Shown: one piece after another, positions 10,251 to 23,114 of the stretch
Position numbering within the stretch: the stretch's first letter is position 1
How the letters are laid out: each line of letters begins with the position of its first letter
From: Prosopocoilus inquinatus
Lineage: Eukaryota > Arthropoda > Insecta > Coleoptera > Lucanidae
NCBI GenBank assembly: GCA_036172665.1
Contig: CM069870.1
Coordinates: 56,358,212-56,422,211 of the forward strand
DNA length: 64,000 bases
Direction: 5' to 3'
The notes under the pieces: generated by a model
Databases searched by the model: none
What the model was told of the DNA's origin: nothing
The model's input: the letters and a program-made list of their open reading frames with translations, nothing else
Made by a program: the position numbers and the translations under genes

Positions 10251-10251
10251 G

Positions 10252-10348
10252 TATATAAGGTAGCGATAGGCATGACACAGTCACTTCTCTTGTGATCAAG
10301 AAGAAGACATCTACTGAAGATAGCAGCATAGCTGCCGAAATACGTATC
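10252..10348 (+). promoter_or_regulatory. TATA box followed by a hammerhead-like hairpin motif
   Basis: TATATAAG at 10252-10259 is followed about 25 bp on by CACAGTCACTTC, a plausible start region. At 10314-10320 lies CTGAAGA, which fits the hammerhead CTGANGA block. Then come hairpin GCAGC-ATA-GCTGC, GAAA at 10337-10340 and the self-complementary ATACGTAT. No stem I is seen. The arrangement suggests the terminal promoter region of a Penelope-like or similar retroelement. No coding region attached to it is recognised. Confidence 0.4.
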
Positions 10349-10917
10349 CAGTTTAAAAAAAAAACTTTTTGTGGTTACGAGGTTAAATCCAATTTCGTTG
10401 TACTACAAACCCCAGTTTCCAATACATTTTAATAACCATATCTCGGCGAATTTTGATTAGAGTTAATTATGTCCAGGATTTATACTACGGCTTTTGAGTT
10501 GATTTATTGCTTTGCTTGACTTCTTGTAAAACGTTTCTTTGATTTTGTCTTTGTCTTTATATTACTTGTGTTATTGAGTAACTAAAATCTGTGTAAGTAA
10601 TATTTGGGATGTAATCGCGTTTTCTTAATTTTACCATGGTTCCCAAAAAAATTTAGTGGCGCCCTTTTTACTAAACATTTACTAAAAAGTGATTGGTTTG
10701 AGAAAGTCACAACCAATCGGCATTTACATATTTCAAAAAAAAGCTGTAGTAAATATTTGACTAATTCAAAATGTGAGCTGAAACACCATAAGATTAAGTT
10801 TGAGGTAAATTTATAAATGTCTAGTTTCTATTTTAAAATAAATTTAACGAACCGTAAATTCGTAACAATATGTTATTTCATACTTTGATTCAGACATTTT
10901 TCCCAGCAAAGCATTTA

Positions 10918-11946
10918 TGGCCGGTTTCACAAAGCTTCGATTAATATTTAAGTTCCGAAGATAACGCTTCGTTTCGAATTTCAGCAATTAAAAAGTAACG
11001 AGTGTTCCATAGTTATTATAAAACTTTTTTGATATAAAAATTCCACACATAAATCTAAAAAGTATTATAATTTTATTTGAAAACATACCGTGAATATGAA
11101 AAATAATGACATTTCTATACTTTTTACTTACTTGGTTTATTAATTAATTTTTACGACATTATTGCGGAAATTATTTTCAACAACAAACAATTCAAAATTA
11201 TTTCAGAATATCCGCACCCTTATTTTCTTCTCCGACGATAAAGAAATGCCTCCTTAAGGTATTCATCTTATTAGAAACAGAAATAATCCTTTCAATGATT
11301 TGGATGATAATGAATTTAAAGTTTTGCTTTTCTGAAGGAGTTATGGAACTCTTTGGTCACACACTAGAGCCTCTAACAAGCAAAAATAAATCTACAGTGC
11401 TATAAATCAGTTACTGATTCTTTCAGAAACCATCGATGCGTAGAATAATTCATTGTGCCACTCATCGTATTGCAAGGTAAAGCAAACAGTTAGAAACATT
11501 AAGCTTTCCTCGTGTCATAGGCACCACAGATTGTACCCCATGTTAAAATTATTTCACCTGGTGGTAAACCTGCTGACCTGTACCGCAACCGAAAATGTGC
11601 CTTTGCCATATATGTTCAAGTAATTCAACTGCACTAAAGTTTAGCGCCTCCCTTTCTTTTTCCTTTTCCATTTTTAAAAATCACTAACTACAATAACATG
11701 AAGAATTTAATATGTGTTTATTTTGAGATTTTAACCTCACACTACCCGGCCGCAAGGCTGATATGGACCTGACACAGGCTAATAACAATAAAGTAAGGCA
11801 ATTTCTCGCTGTTGCCCAACGTCCAATTAGTTAATCATAGATTAACTTGATAGTTTCTTGGTTTATGAAGCAGCATTAAATTTTTAACAATGATTAAACT
11901 TAACAGTCGATTATTTAATCAGCACTTAAACAAATCTTTGTGACCA
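10918..11946 (+). mobile_element. PIF/Harbinger-type element, 1.03 kb
   Basis: The ends TGGCCGGTTTCACAAAG (10918) and CTTTGTGACCA (ending 11946) are imperfect inverted repeats flanked by TTA on both sides (10915-10917, 11947-11949), the Harbinger target duplication. It contains a Harbinger transposase relic. Two short MITEs in the window (40248 and 47790) have related GCCCGGT ends. Confidence 0.7.
11270..11650 (+). pseudogene. PIF/Harbinger transposase fragment
   Basis: Plus-strand fragments in several frames resemble a HARBI1-like protein: RNRNNPFNDLDDNEFK near 11275-11320, then FPRVIGTTDCTP near 11505-11540, then KIISPGGKPADLYRNRK near 11545-11600. The DCT block corresponds to the first catalytic Asp region (IDCTH in the family). 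Many stops and frame changes are present, and the later catalytic blocks are absent. It is a different lineage from the copies at 1 and 25670. Confidence 0.65.
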
Positions 11947-11949
11947 TTA

Positions 11950-12996
11950 GAATTTTAGTTATCAAAAAGTTGCCGAGGAACTTCTTCACAATTTAGAATC
12001 TGTACGTACTGATTATGAGTTGATAAAAAATATCTAGTTGGTATTTGTTCCTCTAACAAATAATACTCACAGTGACAAGGATAATGCACCATCTAATGAC
12101 CACGAACGAATATATTCAGGTCATGACGTAGACATGGAACTACTAGCAGATGAGATAGATGTTAATCTCGAAAGATGGAAAGCAAAATTTAACTGAGAAA
12201 AAAATAAACAGAAATGAGTTTTTTTATTCAAAAGATAAAGTTCCATTTGCAACAAGATTTGAATTTTGAAACAAAATTACAAGGAATCGGATATAGAAAT
12301 TAAACGAAAAAAAAAACTTTGAAGCAGTCAAACTTGAGATTAGAGTTCTAGAGTTCAGCAAAATACCCGAAGCTGATATTGCAAATGAATTAGAAAAGAA
12401 AATCTTGAATAGTTAGATGTTTTCAAAATATTTTTTATGAACTTTGATACAGTGTATTTTATTTTGAAATACCGTGTGGTAGGATGATGTGAAAAACTGA
12501 CATTGTTACCTTCAATTCTCCAGTTAACAGAAGCATTTCAAGAATCACATTCAAACGTTTCATTGTTATCTTCATCTAAATTAATAATATTACACAAGTT
12601 CGGAGTCAATCTCTAGGTTCATCATTTTCTGAAGATAAATGGCTATCTATATGACGGGCATCAAGGGAAGAAGCAGTTTATAATAATAATAATAATCAGT
12701 TTATTAAGTTTATTAAAAATAAATAAAGCATCAGTCAGTTATTAGGTACGCATTTAAAGTTTGATACCTAGCTACACCTGAAGGGTTCTTATTAAAAATT
12801 GTACCTTACAATTGACCTAGTTACAAAATTGAACGCAAATCTTTAGGTACCAGGGTAACAGAAAAACTTTATTTGGATATTTGCAACCACAGTGTTAATA
12901 ATCAAGAAACTGTTAGCAGAAGCAGAGAAGTAAGTAACAGTAATAAATACTTAGAACTAGGCAAATATCGAATTAAAGGAGTTGGTCTAAATGGTT
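11950..12996. other. No gene seen; short ATA-rich microsatellite
   Basis: AT-rich DNA. A short TAA/ATA run lies at about 12679-12695. Weakly open frames around 11950-12200 do not resemble a known family. Confidence 0.4.
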
Positions 12997-14093
12997 ACCG
13001 GTGAGAAGTTAGCAACAACGCTCCAGCAACAAAACTATAAAATTTCAATTAGCTGTAAAAAACACCCTAATTGTCACACAATGATAACTTAATACCTTTA
13101 TGTAGGTCATTAACTGCAGTTTGTCCTGGTGTATCATAACTGACAATAAAACGAAACCTAATTTAATTATAATATTTAAATGATCAGTATATAATTATAA
13201 GGAAACCTCATTAGAGGAAATATTTACGTTCGAAATTTTCACGCAAATTGAAACCAATTGACCAAATTTATCCAAAAATACCACCAATAAGTTTTGGCCC
13301 ATCGATTTGATAGAGTACTGATTAAGTGAAAATGGGCAACTTCCGGCAATTAAAATTCAACAGATACAAACGCACATAACTCTTTGTACAGACGTCGCAC
13401 AAATGATATTTTCACTAATTATCGATTGTAATTAGTCGTTCTGGCGGCGATAATGTGTCAATCAAATCGATCGGCCAAAACTCATATATAGCATAAATCG
13501 ATAGATTTAAACATGCCCTTTCATATTTTGTAAAGATTTCATTTGTGCAGCGTCTGCACAACAAGTTATGTGCGTTTATGATTGACGCTGCATTAAATAC
13601 GTCCTGCCGCCAGAACGCCTAATTTTATTCGATAATTAGTCAATCAAATCGATGGACCAAAACTCACAAATAGCATAAATCGATAGATTTGAACATACTC
13701 TTTCATTTTCTGTGAAAATATCATTTGTGCAACGTCTGTACAAAGAGTTATGTGCGTTTGTTGAATTTTAATTGCCGGAAGTTGCCCATTTTCACTTAAT
13801 CAGTACAAATCGATGGGCCAAAACTTATTGGTGGTATTTTTGGATAAATTGGTTTCAAGTTGCGTATTTCGTCTAATGAGGTTTCCTTATAATTATATAC
13901 TGATCATTTAAATATTATAATTAAATTAGTTTTTGTTTTTTTTTTGTCAGTTGTGATACACCAGGACAAACTGCAGTTAATGATCTTCATGAAGGTATTA
14001 AGTTATCATTGTGTGACAATTAGGGTCTTTTTTACAGCTAATTGAAATTTTATAGTTTTGTTGCTGGAGCGTTGTTGCTAACTTCTCACCGGT
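12997..14093. mobile_element. Long-hairpin element with 9-bp target duplication (Mutator/foldback type)
   Basis: Starts ACCGGTGAGAAG and ends CTTCTCACCGGT. It is flanked by a perfect 9-bp duplication TAAATGGTT (12988-12996 and 14094-14102). The two arms (about 12997-13422 and 13711-14093) are inverted copies over roughly 380-420 bp. A second inner inverted pair surrounds TCTGGCGGC/GCCGCCAGA, and a 110-bp direct repeat (about 13465-13580 and 13650-13760) lies in the core. There is no transposase. A 9-bp duplication with very long inverted repeats fits Mutator-like or Foldback elements. Confidence 0.85.
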
Positions 14094-14102
14094 TAAATGG
14101 TT

Positions 14103-15655
14103 ACCAATTCAGACATCTCCTTAAAAGAGAATTCGATTGCAACCGCCAATAAATACAGAAACAAAATGCAGAGGGTTGTGGCCCAAAAATGTATATTCAG
14201 ATAACTAAGGCCCTGAAAATAAGATTTTGAATAAAATTTATAGTATTAAATCCCCGTAGTATGTGATTCTGCCATAGTTTTCATTTTGAAATTTGCTTCA
14301 AGGTAAAAAATTATGGTTAACTTAAGCGAGGGGATTTCTGAAGGCATTAATCGTCTTAAATTTCGCAAAACGTCGCTTAATAATTCCCGTTTTTGGGACG
14401 ATTCGCTCGAACGAAATAAAACTGAGCAAATTTATTAACCTTGCGCGGGGCCAAACAAAGCACGAAGAGCAGCGCAGAGTATTTAAAGCTTATTTCTTGC
14501 GCTGTCCCATAGAACATGATTAATTGACGGCGTATTTTTGTCAGCAATAATTTCAGTTTTCGTTTCCACACCGGAACTTCCGAAGTAAGTTTCACGGTAA
14601 CGCGAGGACGAGGCTGATATATTGCGAACGTTATTATTACAGGGCAATGCGCCCCACACACACTCACACACATGAACATCCGTCCATTCGTAATCTGCTT
14701 ATGCAAGTATTTTACAGGCTACTCAATAGCTTGACTGTAAATTTACTGTGCTTTTGCTTGTTCGACCGTTATAAGTACTGACGTGATTGCATCAACAATG
14801 TATGAATTTGCTTCAATCAAGAAACTATTTGGAACAGAAAACCGAATGTATTTTTTTTTCTTTTTACTCAAAACTTCGTGCATATATCTCTTCATCAAAG
14901 CACCGATTTAATTTACCCTAACTGTCAGACATACTAAGCGAACTAACCGCAGTTGGAACGTGACGAAAATCCGATGCTCAAAGCGATGACACCTAATTGC
15001 CAACTCGAATGTGGAACGAAGGTTTGAAGATGGAGGCAACCTATGTATCCCTGGACTCCGAAACTAAATTTTACGTCTAGTTTTATTGAAATTTGCAGAT
15101 ATATTTGCTTTTCTTACCAATGTGAAAGTGAATCACTGCTGTAGTGAATTGTTCGCATTTGAGAAAAATTTTTGCGAATATAGTTTTCCAAATCATTTTT
15201 ATGCCATGAAATTGTACCTAACCGAAATAAATAGTAGTCATGAAAACAAAAACGTTGAGTGCTATTTTCAATTATAAATCTGTCCGATTAAAGTTTAAAA
15301 AGCATTTATTTACTTTTTTCATCGGACAAGAGAACTTCAGTTACGAGTATTTAATATTCTTAATATCTCTCAAAAAAAGAAATTGAATTTCTTTCAAAAA
15401 TATTTCATATCTCGAAAACATTAATTGAGTCTTAAAAACTATGGAAGAAGGTTTCATAAAATCTTATTCTTTGCTGGTTAGTCAAAATCTGTAACATTCT
15501 AAATGCATCTCTAATATTGACCTACATGTTGTTATGTTACAGTTTGCAAACTTATTACAGTTCTTTTCCATACTTCATCATAATTCACCCTGTATATTGT
15601 CTGGAAACGAAAGTACGTTAATTTTTTCCCCAACAATGTCGCTATGGCTGGATTC
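14103..15655. other. No gene seen
   Basis: AT-rich, single-copy-looking sequence. CACCCTGTATA at about 15587 matches the terminal motif of the CAGGG element family (see 53055 and 62642), but no partner end was found nearby. Confidence 0.4.
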
Positions 15656-15775
15656 GGATATTCAAGTTCCGTGCACACTATTTACTCCTTTCGCACTTTT
15701 ATCTCTCTTTTCGTACAAGTAAAAGTGAGACAAAAGTGGGAAAGGAGTAAATAGTGTGCACGGAACTGAATATCC
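15656..15775. repeat. Near-perfect hairpin, 49-bp arms
   Basis: Left arm 15656-15704 (GGATATTCAAGTTCCGTGCA...) and right arm 15727-15775 are complementary with few mismatches around a 22-nt loop. Probably a palindromic MITE. The outward-facing ends are GGATATTC/GAATATCC with no clear target duplication. Confidence 0.75.
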
Positions 15776-15809
15776 TAACCCTGCTTATATTGAACATCTT
15801 TATGTCGGG

Positions 15810-16211
15810 TCCACACGCTGGACGAAGTCTGGCAAACCTTGGCCAACACGAACGTGTGAATGACAACTTTGCCTACATTGGCTTCGACAGGGCCAAGTTT
15901 GCCTGTATTCGCCTCGGTGTCGGTAAAAGGCGGCAAATCAAAGGGATTCCAGCGTCGTTGGCCAAACTGCTATTTGTGCCGTCCACAAGTTTGTGTGTGT
16001 TTGTCGCATAAAACCACTACTCAAGTCGGAAGTTGCAGTTTATAATGACAACAATGTCAACAATCTGGAATAACGAAATTACGTTCCTGTTTCTAGAACT
16101 TTATCAGGTTGAACCAGCAAAATGGGACCAAAAGCATAAATATCATACGCCTAGAATGTTCGACCAAGCCTACTCTAAATATTTTGGCAATATTATTGAC
16201 CAACGTGTGGA
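15810..16211. mobile_element. Possible Harbinger-type fragment with TCCACACG ends
   Basis: TCCACACGCTGGAC at 15810-15823 is matched inverted by GACCAACGTGTGGA at 16198-16211. The interval contains the start of a MADF-type gene. TTGGCCAA-like words occur near the left end. No target duplication could be fixed. Confidence 0.4.
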
Positions 16212-16233
16212 TAGCATATTTGTACGCAAATGA
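16045..16233 (+). pseudogene. MADF-domain protein, N-terminal fragment
   Basis: From the Met at 16045 (MTTMSTIWNNEIT) the frame gives LFLELYQVEPAKWDQKHKYH, the first half of a MADF domain with the typical Trp and E-LY-P-W-D-H-Y spacing. It stops at 16233, well before the domain would end. MADF genes accompany Harbinger transposases, and this is the third MADF piece in the window. I see no transposase beside it, so it could instead be a relic of a host MADF gene. Confidence 0.5.
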
Positions 16234-18135
16234 TTGGACAAATGTTCGGACAAACGTTTCGACAAATCAACAAGATCAATCAATAATTAATGTTGGCCGA
16301 CCATGTATGGACAATGCATTTCTTGTCCTTCTTAAAAAAACTGTGAGAAGAGACGATCTTCGTAGCTAAGGGCACCGGGTTAGCGATTTTTTACTCAAGG
16401 AAAAATAATTCTCTTCATGTTGCATAAAGCCAATCACAACTAAGTGGCTGAGCTGAAACTGGCCCAACTCTGTTTAGTTTTCAGAGAATCCATAAAACTC
16501 AAACTATATGACAGCTGAACCGATAAACTTTTTCATTCATATGTTATTTAAAATTCGTGTGGACGTACTGTGTCCTCCAAAGAAATGTGGACCCTTTTTT
16601 GACATAAATTTTGCTGGGTGGCTGTAATTCTGAACGGACACTTACGGATGACACCAATGCAGCAATTTTTAAAAATTGGATCTCTTTCGTAAATACATAT
16701 TATATGCGGAATTTTATTTGTAACGCCTAGCAACACTGGCAACCTTTTGTTTTAAACGAAAATCAAATTGACAAATTTGTCTTGCCCAGCTTTTGTAACT
16801 ATTCCGTTCATGATTCTGTTAAATATCACGCTGCACAACAAGTTTCGATTGGTATTAATAAAATTGGCCAGGTTTCAAAAATTATAGCTTCCTTCCTAAA
16901 TCAACCCCAAACAATACACTGTCTTTATATTAAATAAAATAAAAGTTTGTAAGGTTAAAATGCCATTTGACAATTCATGATTGAACAATACGCCACTCTA
17001 AGGACTAAAATTTCACCAAAAATAGAATCACAATGAACCTTTTTGTGAAACTATTTCTAGTGTCACAATGAGCTTGTTTTTAACGCAAAGATATTGTTTT
17101 TCGATTAAGTCCATTTCTAACTCAATGGTTTTGTAAATAAGCATAGATTTTACAAAAATAAACTACAAACAATTTCGAACCTTAGCAAATTGGGCCTTCA
17201 GAATGTGTTCAGTCAGAGGAAGTCGAGGAAGACATTTATCATTGTGTCTCATATGAAAGTTATGACGCCCTAATTGAAAAACCCTATAGTTCGTGTGTTG
17301 CCGAATTTGGATTTTGCTGCTCATTTCGTCTTTCTTATTCACTGGGTACAGCACCCAAGGCCAATCGAGAATGGTTAAAGTAAGAAACTAGGCATTCAGA
17401 TAAATACAGACACCAAATCAGTAGCTCTAATGTTAGAAGCTAATGTAGCTGAAATGAAAAAGCAAGAACAAGAGAAAATAAGAAAAGGGAAGCACCAGAG
17501 AACGATAAAGAAATTTCGAAGAAATAATATTTTTTGACAAATTTTTAGAAAAGGAAAGCAAGAAACAATTCAACCTACCACTCATGGGCTTACACTCACG
17601 ATGGTAAGTAAGCATTTTAGGAAAACATAGTTTGATAAATCAACGTTGATGTATAAATTACGTTAATTTTCTTTGCGTTTGAAATAAGAGCAGAAGTAAT
17701 TAACAATCTACTCGGCACACCAGTGGTAGTGTCAACTCGAATTAGCGACTTTTTTACAGTACCTGTCAATGCGGCGATAAATCATTTCTTCTGTCTTAAT
17801 AAAATCTTTTAGGTCTTTTATATACTGCCATTCCTTCTTTACTTTTTCTTCTTTTCTGTCCCATCTCTTCGATCGTGCATTTTTCATTAATCTTTTTATA
17901 GAACTTCCTTTTCTTTTGCTGCGGTTCGATATCTCGAATACCACTTTCACAATTCTTTTCGAATTCATTCTGACAATGTATCCATGTCATCACCAAGATT
18001 TTCTTTTATTTCGTTCCTTATTGTGTTCATTCGTATTTTAACTACCTTCTGTTATGTACGCCATCTCTATTGTATGTGTTTGATCTGGCTATCGTTAGCT
18101 AATGTGAAAAACATGAATATCAATTGGGATTACTA
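16234..18135. other. No gene seen; one dispersed-repeat match
   Basis: Around 16587-16650 the words TTTTTTGACATAAATTT and GCTGGGTGGCTGTAATT recur at 59160-59250, marking a shared old element. A Lys-rich frame on the minus strand (17732-17996) reflects A-rich composition and is not recognised. The rest is AT-rich and featureless. Confidence 0.4.
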
Positions 18136-19363
18136 TACTGACTGTCAAAAGTAGTCATTCAATTGAACTAATTTTAATATATTATATTTATGTGGTCTCA
18201 ATAAGTAAACAATCAACATTTGAAACAACTCAAAAGAACAATACAGAAATTAACATCAATAATGCGTCGCTCCGCCGGGGTGCTCTCTAACACGTCGTGG
18301 CATTGAGCTGATGAGGTTATCAATTTCTTCCTGGGGTGTTTCATTCCATGCCATCTGTACTTGGTGTCAGAGCTCTTCCAGGGTCTGTGGAGGACGAAGT
18401 AACTGGCCCAGTCGTCTGCCGATAATATCCCAAACATGTTCGATAGGGTCACGAGATCTTGGAGATCAAAAAAGAAATGCTTCTTCAAAAGAAGCCATAG
18501 TAACCCTAGTAATATGCGATCTGGCGTTACCTTGCTGAGAAACAGGGTTTAACAAGGTGTGAAGATTCGGAAAATATGAGGCTCTATAATATCAGCAACG
18601 TTTCGTTGAGCATTCATGTTACCTCTAACGAACACCAAGGATGATCTACTACTAAACCCAATTGCCGTCCGTACCATATCTCCAACAGTTTGCTTTACAT
18701 AGCATTTCACAAGCAAAATCGTAATTCGTCACTAAAGACCACCTGATGCCATTCTTCATCCGATTGTAACCTTTCTCGGTACCACATTAATCGTTGCCTT
18801 TCATGATTAGCGGTGAGTGGTAACATAAACTGCGGCCGGTAAAGCATGAGCCCAAAAGATCTTATTCGCCTGTAGATGGTTCTAGTGGTTACCCTTCTGC
18901 CTTCTTCTTCAAACCATTGGTTTGAATGGGTGGTCGAAAAATGGTCCCTCATAGCCAGTAGTCTTAGGCAACGGTTTTGAAGTGCTGTTATTTGTCGGGG
19001 CCCCCTGAACATCTGGCTCGTTATTCTCGTCCTTCTTCAGACCAAACATGACACAGTTGACACCGTTCTGTTTAAATGGGCTGCAATTTGGAGAAACGAT
19101 AAACTCCCTTCTCGAAGGCCCACTACTTGACCGCACTCAAAATCACTTAATTGCCAAAATGACATAAATCATCAACTGACCACCACATATTGCGTCAACT
19201 TCTTCTTCAGCATAAAAGATAAAAAGAAAGTTGTTGGAACTAATGAAGAATTAGAAATCAAACTCAATCAAACTTTATTTTGTTCAACCACAACTCATAT
19301 ACAACATTTGGTTGAAAAACAGTAATTTATTCTTTAGTGTTCTTTTACTTTTGTCAGTCAGTA
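18136..19363 (-). mobile_element. Tc1-like element, 1.23 kb
   Basis: The inverted ends TACTGACTGTCAAAAGTA (18136) and its complement ending at 19363 are each flanked by TA. The minus-strand interior encodes a decayed Tc1-like transposase. Length and ends fit the Tc1 family. Confidence 0.85.
18250..19136 (-). pseudogene. Tc1-like transposase (decayed)
   Basis: Read 3' to 5' on the minus strand. The DNA-binding region shows GPRQITALQNRCLRLLAMRD and VTTRTIYRRIRSFGLMLYRP near 18830-19010. LMWYRERLQSDEEWHQVVFSDE near 18720-18790 contains the first catalytic Asp. The C-terminus has DPIEHVWDIIGRRL and SSMPRRVREHPGGATHY near 18250-18455. In an intact Tc1 protein the third block is SPDLNPIEHVWD; here the residues before the Pro are altered. 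Several frame changes and a stop separate the blocks. Confidence 0.88.
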
Positions 19364-19598
19364 TATTTAGGTGATTCTTGAGAATAGAGATTTGAATTTC
19401 TGAATAAGGACAGGCCCCATACCATTACAATTTACCAAGGTTTTTGAATTAGATCCACTGATTGTTAGCTATGGCATGATAGATGATCGTCGTCATAAAA
19501 CGTGTTCTTACCTTTAAGAGATGCATCTTCTTCTTACTTTCCCTAAAACTTTGTCTTCACTACGAAAATTTGTTCTAATTCTTAGAACAAATTTGTTC

Positions 19599-19736
19599 TA
19601 ATTCCTAGATACTCAAATTTCCTGAATCTGACTGGTTATTTAAGAGATTCATCCAGGTTTTACCTTCTCTAACGATTTAAAGAATTCACTTTAATTCCTA
19701 AATGCTCAAGTTTCCTGAATTTGACTGGTTATTTAA
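19599..19736 (+). repeat. 45-bp direct repeat pair
   Basis: TAATTCCTAGATACTCAAAT through GACTGGTTATTTAA at 19599-19643 recurs with four or five differences at 19692-19736. Spacing is about 93 bp. Origin unknown. Confidence 0.7.
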
Positions 19737-19739
19737 CCA

Positions 19740-22700
19740 AATTGTCTTAAAAAGAATTTGGTTAGTTACCTGTTGTATCCAGAAGTTGCTTAAAATTGTG
19801 CAAGACCCATTTTTTGGTTTAACTTGAAAATTTATCAGATACTTTTTTGAGGAGCGTGTGTGTTTAAAATTGAGCTTCAAAAACGCTCATAAACAAGAGC
19901 AAATTTGATCCTGGAAAAACTGGGAATAAATCTGGATGTATAATGGAGTACATAACAAAACAGATGCGATAACATATCAAGCACCCGGTGGAGATGATTA
20001 TCAGTAGCGACAATATTCATATGTGATTTAGGACATTGCTGTAATTAGGGGCACCATAAAATGCACGGTAATAGTCGGCGGCTGTTGCATCAATATATCG
20101 CCTGTCTTGCCTGCTGAAACAAAGCTGAAACACGCACACTATTATAATACGGCGCGCTTATTTGCAAGTGTTATTCAATTTATCTGGCCACACCCGCGCC
20201 TTGTTTATTGGTTCAGTGTGATTTCTACACGTGTCTGCAGCACGTGTGAGCGCTTGTGTTATGGCGCCAAAATTTGCGTCGCCGAAATTGCGACTAGTTC
20301 GTGTGTCACGTGCTAATGGTAGTTTTGTCAGTTTTACACTTTATTACGGTTCATTACATCATATTTCGATTCCATGCAAATGGCGCATCGATACAGGGCT
20401 AAATTATAATGTGTTTAATTTACTGTGTGTTGTAAATAATCTCATACAAACTAACTGTTCATTATGCATACATCCGTATAGGGCAGTATATCAAGGATGA
20501 CAATTGCAGTCATGAAGTATTAACAAAAATTCACAAACCTGCAAAGCTCCATGCAATAAACTTCATATATTTATTTCCTTTCATAATATGAATAGATAAA
20601 AAACTATTATCAAACAAAATAACAAAAACATAAATAATGTACTTTCTAAATTTGGTTAACGTATACGAAGATTTGATGATAGACAGGCATGATACGAGCA
20701 CTTAAAGAAGCAAAAATTGCTAACTTATTCGACTGTCACAAAAGTAATAACGATGAGACACCAATGCTAAGGTAGCTGAAAGTACACAAAAAAGAAGATG
20801 ACCGATTAGGAATGAAAATCTAAAACTCTTGTAAAAGAAAACCTGTGGAAGAAAGGGAGAGATGAACATTTTTAACCTTGGGACGTTTTCTCAATCATTT
20901 TAAAATCTTCTCGTTTACCAACTTACGTTTATAACTTTCAAATTATCAGAAACTTAAAGAAAAAATAAGTATGTGTTATTTGGGTATATGTAATGGCCTT
21001 ATTATGCATATTGTTGAAAGACCTATATTAAGTTTCAGTCGATAATTTTAGGTTTGTCATGTATATCAGCTATCGAACATATCAACGGAATTAATTTCCA
21101 TGAATAATGCCTACGCATCAAGCTGCCTATCAACCCCGTCAGTTATCAATCACTTTCGGCGGTAATCAATACTGACGTTATCTGAAAATTTATGGCAGGA
21201 TTTACAACAAGAAAATGCCTCGAGCGTACTGTGCGCAAGAAGCTGAACGTTACAGTAAAATTTCCAGTATAAATTCGGCCATCTCGGTGGCATACATTTG
21301 CAAAGATACGGACGAAGTACAGTTGCAGCAGTCGGAGCAAGGACTATGAAATAGGGGATCCGCTATCAGAACTGCTGAACGACTTGAACAACTCAGACAG
21401 TAATGATTATTGTTTATTGGATCGCAGAACTTGAGAAATTTATTCGCCACTCTCAACGGCATATTGCCGTAGACGGGAATAACTCAACACATTTCACGGT
21501 TATGACTAGCAAAACGAAAATATTGAGAGAATTTACTGGTTCGAAAAGTTTCACGACGTCACTCAGCGCTCCGATATCTTAGTAAAAGAAAACTTTATTC
21601 AGAATAGACATGGATACATTGAGTATATTTACATAGATTTAGTCAATACACAGATGTCACAGTCGCAGGACTTTTATACAGGGTGATTCAAAATAAGTTA
21701 AACACAGGTAATACATGAAAAGAAAAGCAAAAACAAGAAATTCTGTAGGCACAGAGGATCTGTAACGCACACTTTTGACAATTATAACTTGACAATCTCA
21801 TTTTACCGCAACGCAAATGATACGAAACGATGTTAATCAAATTATTCCCGACGTCCATGCAACTAACATCTCTTATAAAAACCGTAAGTTATATCACAAG
21901 TCGTTCACTTTTGGTTGCTTTTTTTTAAACAGTTGCATGTTATCTTTTACAGAATGGAAGTGGTAGGGTCTACTGTACAAAGCGAATCCGATACATGCTA
22001 ATGACAATAACGGAATTTAATTAGTAATCCGTAAAATTTAAAAACCCAAAACCACTGTTAATGCGAACAGCTATCCATTTTGATATACTTGCGCCCAGAG
22101 ATGGAATAATAACTCACGCCAATTCCAAACGCCATTTACTTTATTTATGTAGCGTGATTCATCATGCACTTTGATTAGTTTATGGCTTTTATGGTGCGGA
22201 ATGTGAGTAGCGCTGATGCGAGTATTTCTACACATCACTGCACCAATCGACTACCTAAAACTTTATCAGTATTTATTGCGAACTAATGGTAGTACGTCGG
22301 TGTATTTGCGCCCGTTTGTAGTAACTTGTCGCATTTGCTATCTACATTTTTCCTCTTCGAAAGCGTTCCGTGTTTTCCGTCATAACTCATAAAAATTACA
22401 CCACGAAAGGAAACCTACCAAACTTTAAACGATGCCGTTCTTTGTAATCACGAACGGGTGGTATAATCTTGCAAATGTGCAATTGTTGCGTAGGATAAAG
22501 GCATTAACTTGATGCGAGTATTAAACATATTTACTTGTTAACATTAGCGGCTACAATCCAATATAGTTTAATTAGAGACAGACGGGTAGCATCGTTAGAC
22601 TCGCCTCTGTATTCACGAAAAGGCAATTTCAATAAAAATAAAATATGATCCCCAATTTTTGCGTTTCCACATTTGATGATTTTAACTTCGTCGTTAGGAT

Positions 22701-23100
22701 ATTTCCGCGTGTCTCGCTAATTTGAAATTATGCATTCAGTCGTTAATTTTTATAATCTAAAATCCGAGGACACCGTCGCCGCACCGAACAGTGAAACATT
22801 AAGATGAATAAATTAATAATTAAATAAATAAAAACAATAGCAGCTAGGAAAAAAAAACTTGCAAACGTTATTTCCGATTTAATATGAGTTAAAATCATAT
22901 TATTTACCTCCTTATTCCATAACTCAGAACAATATGGTTAAATGGAGACAACTGTTACAGCCTCGGTTTCCTAGGATAATGGCACCATAATATAGCGGCC
23001 GTAATATGACGCTGAATGACGTCATGCCCGTTGAGAAATGACGTATATTGGCGTAAAGTAAGCAAGAAAAGGCGACGATGTATATATTTCATTATGGTTT
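19740..23100. other. No gene seen
   Basis: Long interval of single-copy-looking DNA. Less AT-rich stretches occur at about 20020-20340 and 22180-22500. TACAGGGTGATTC at 21677 matches the terminal motif of the CAGGG family without a partner. Nothing else is supported. Confidence 0.4.
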
Positions 23101-23114
23101 ATCTGTATTTGACG

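Noticed and set aside
17732..17996. Lys/Glu-rich overlapping minus frames
   Set aside because: Low-complexity composition in two frames at once, no family motif, no start context.
18300..18330. CTGATGAGGTTATCAATTTC as a hammerhead core
   Set aside because: It is coding sequence of the Tc1-like transposase, lacks GAAA at the required position and has no stem I.
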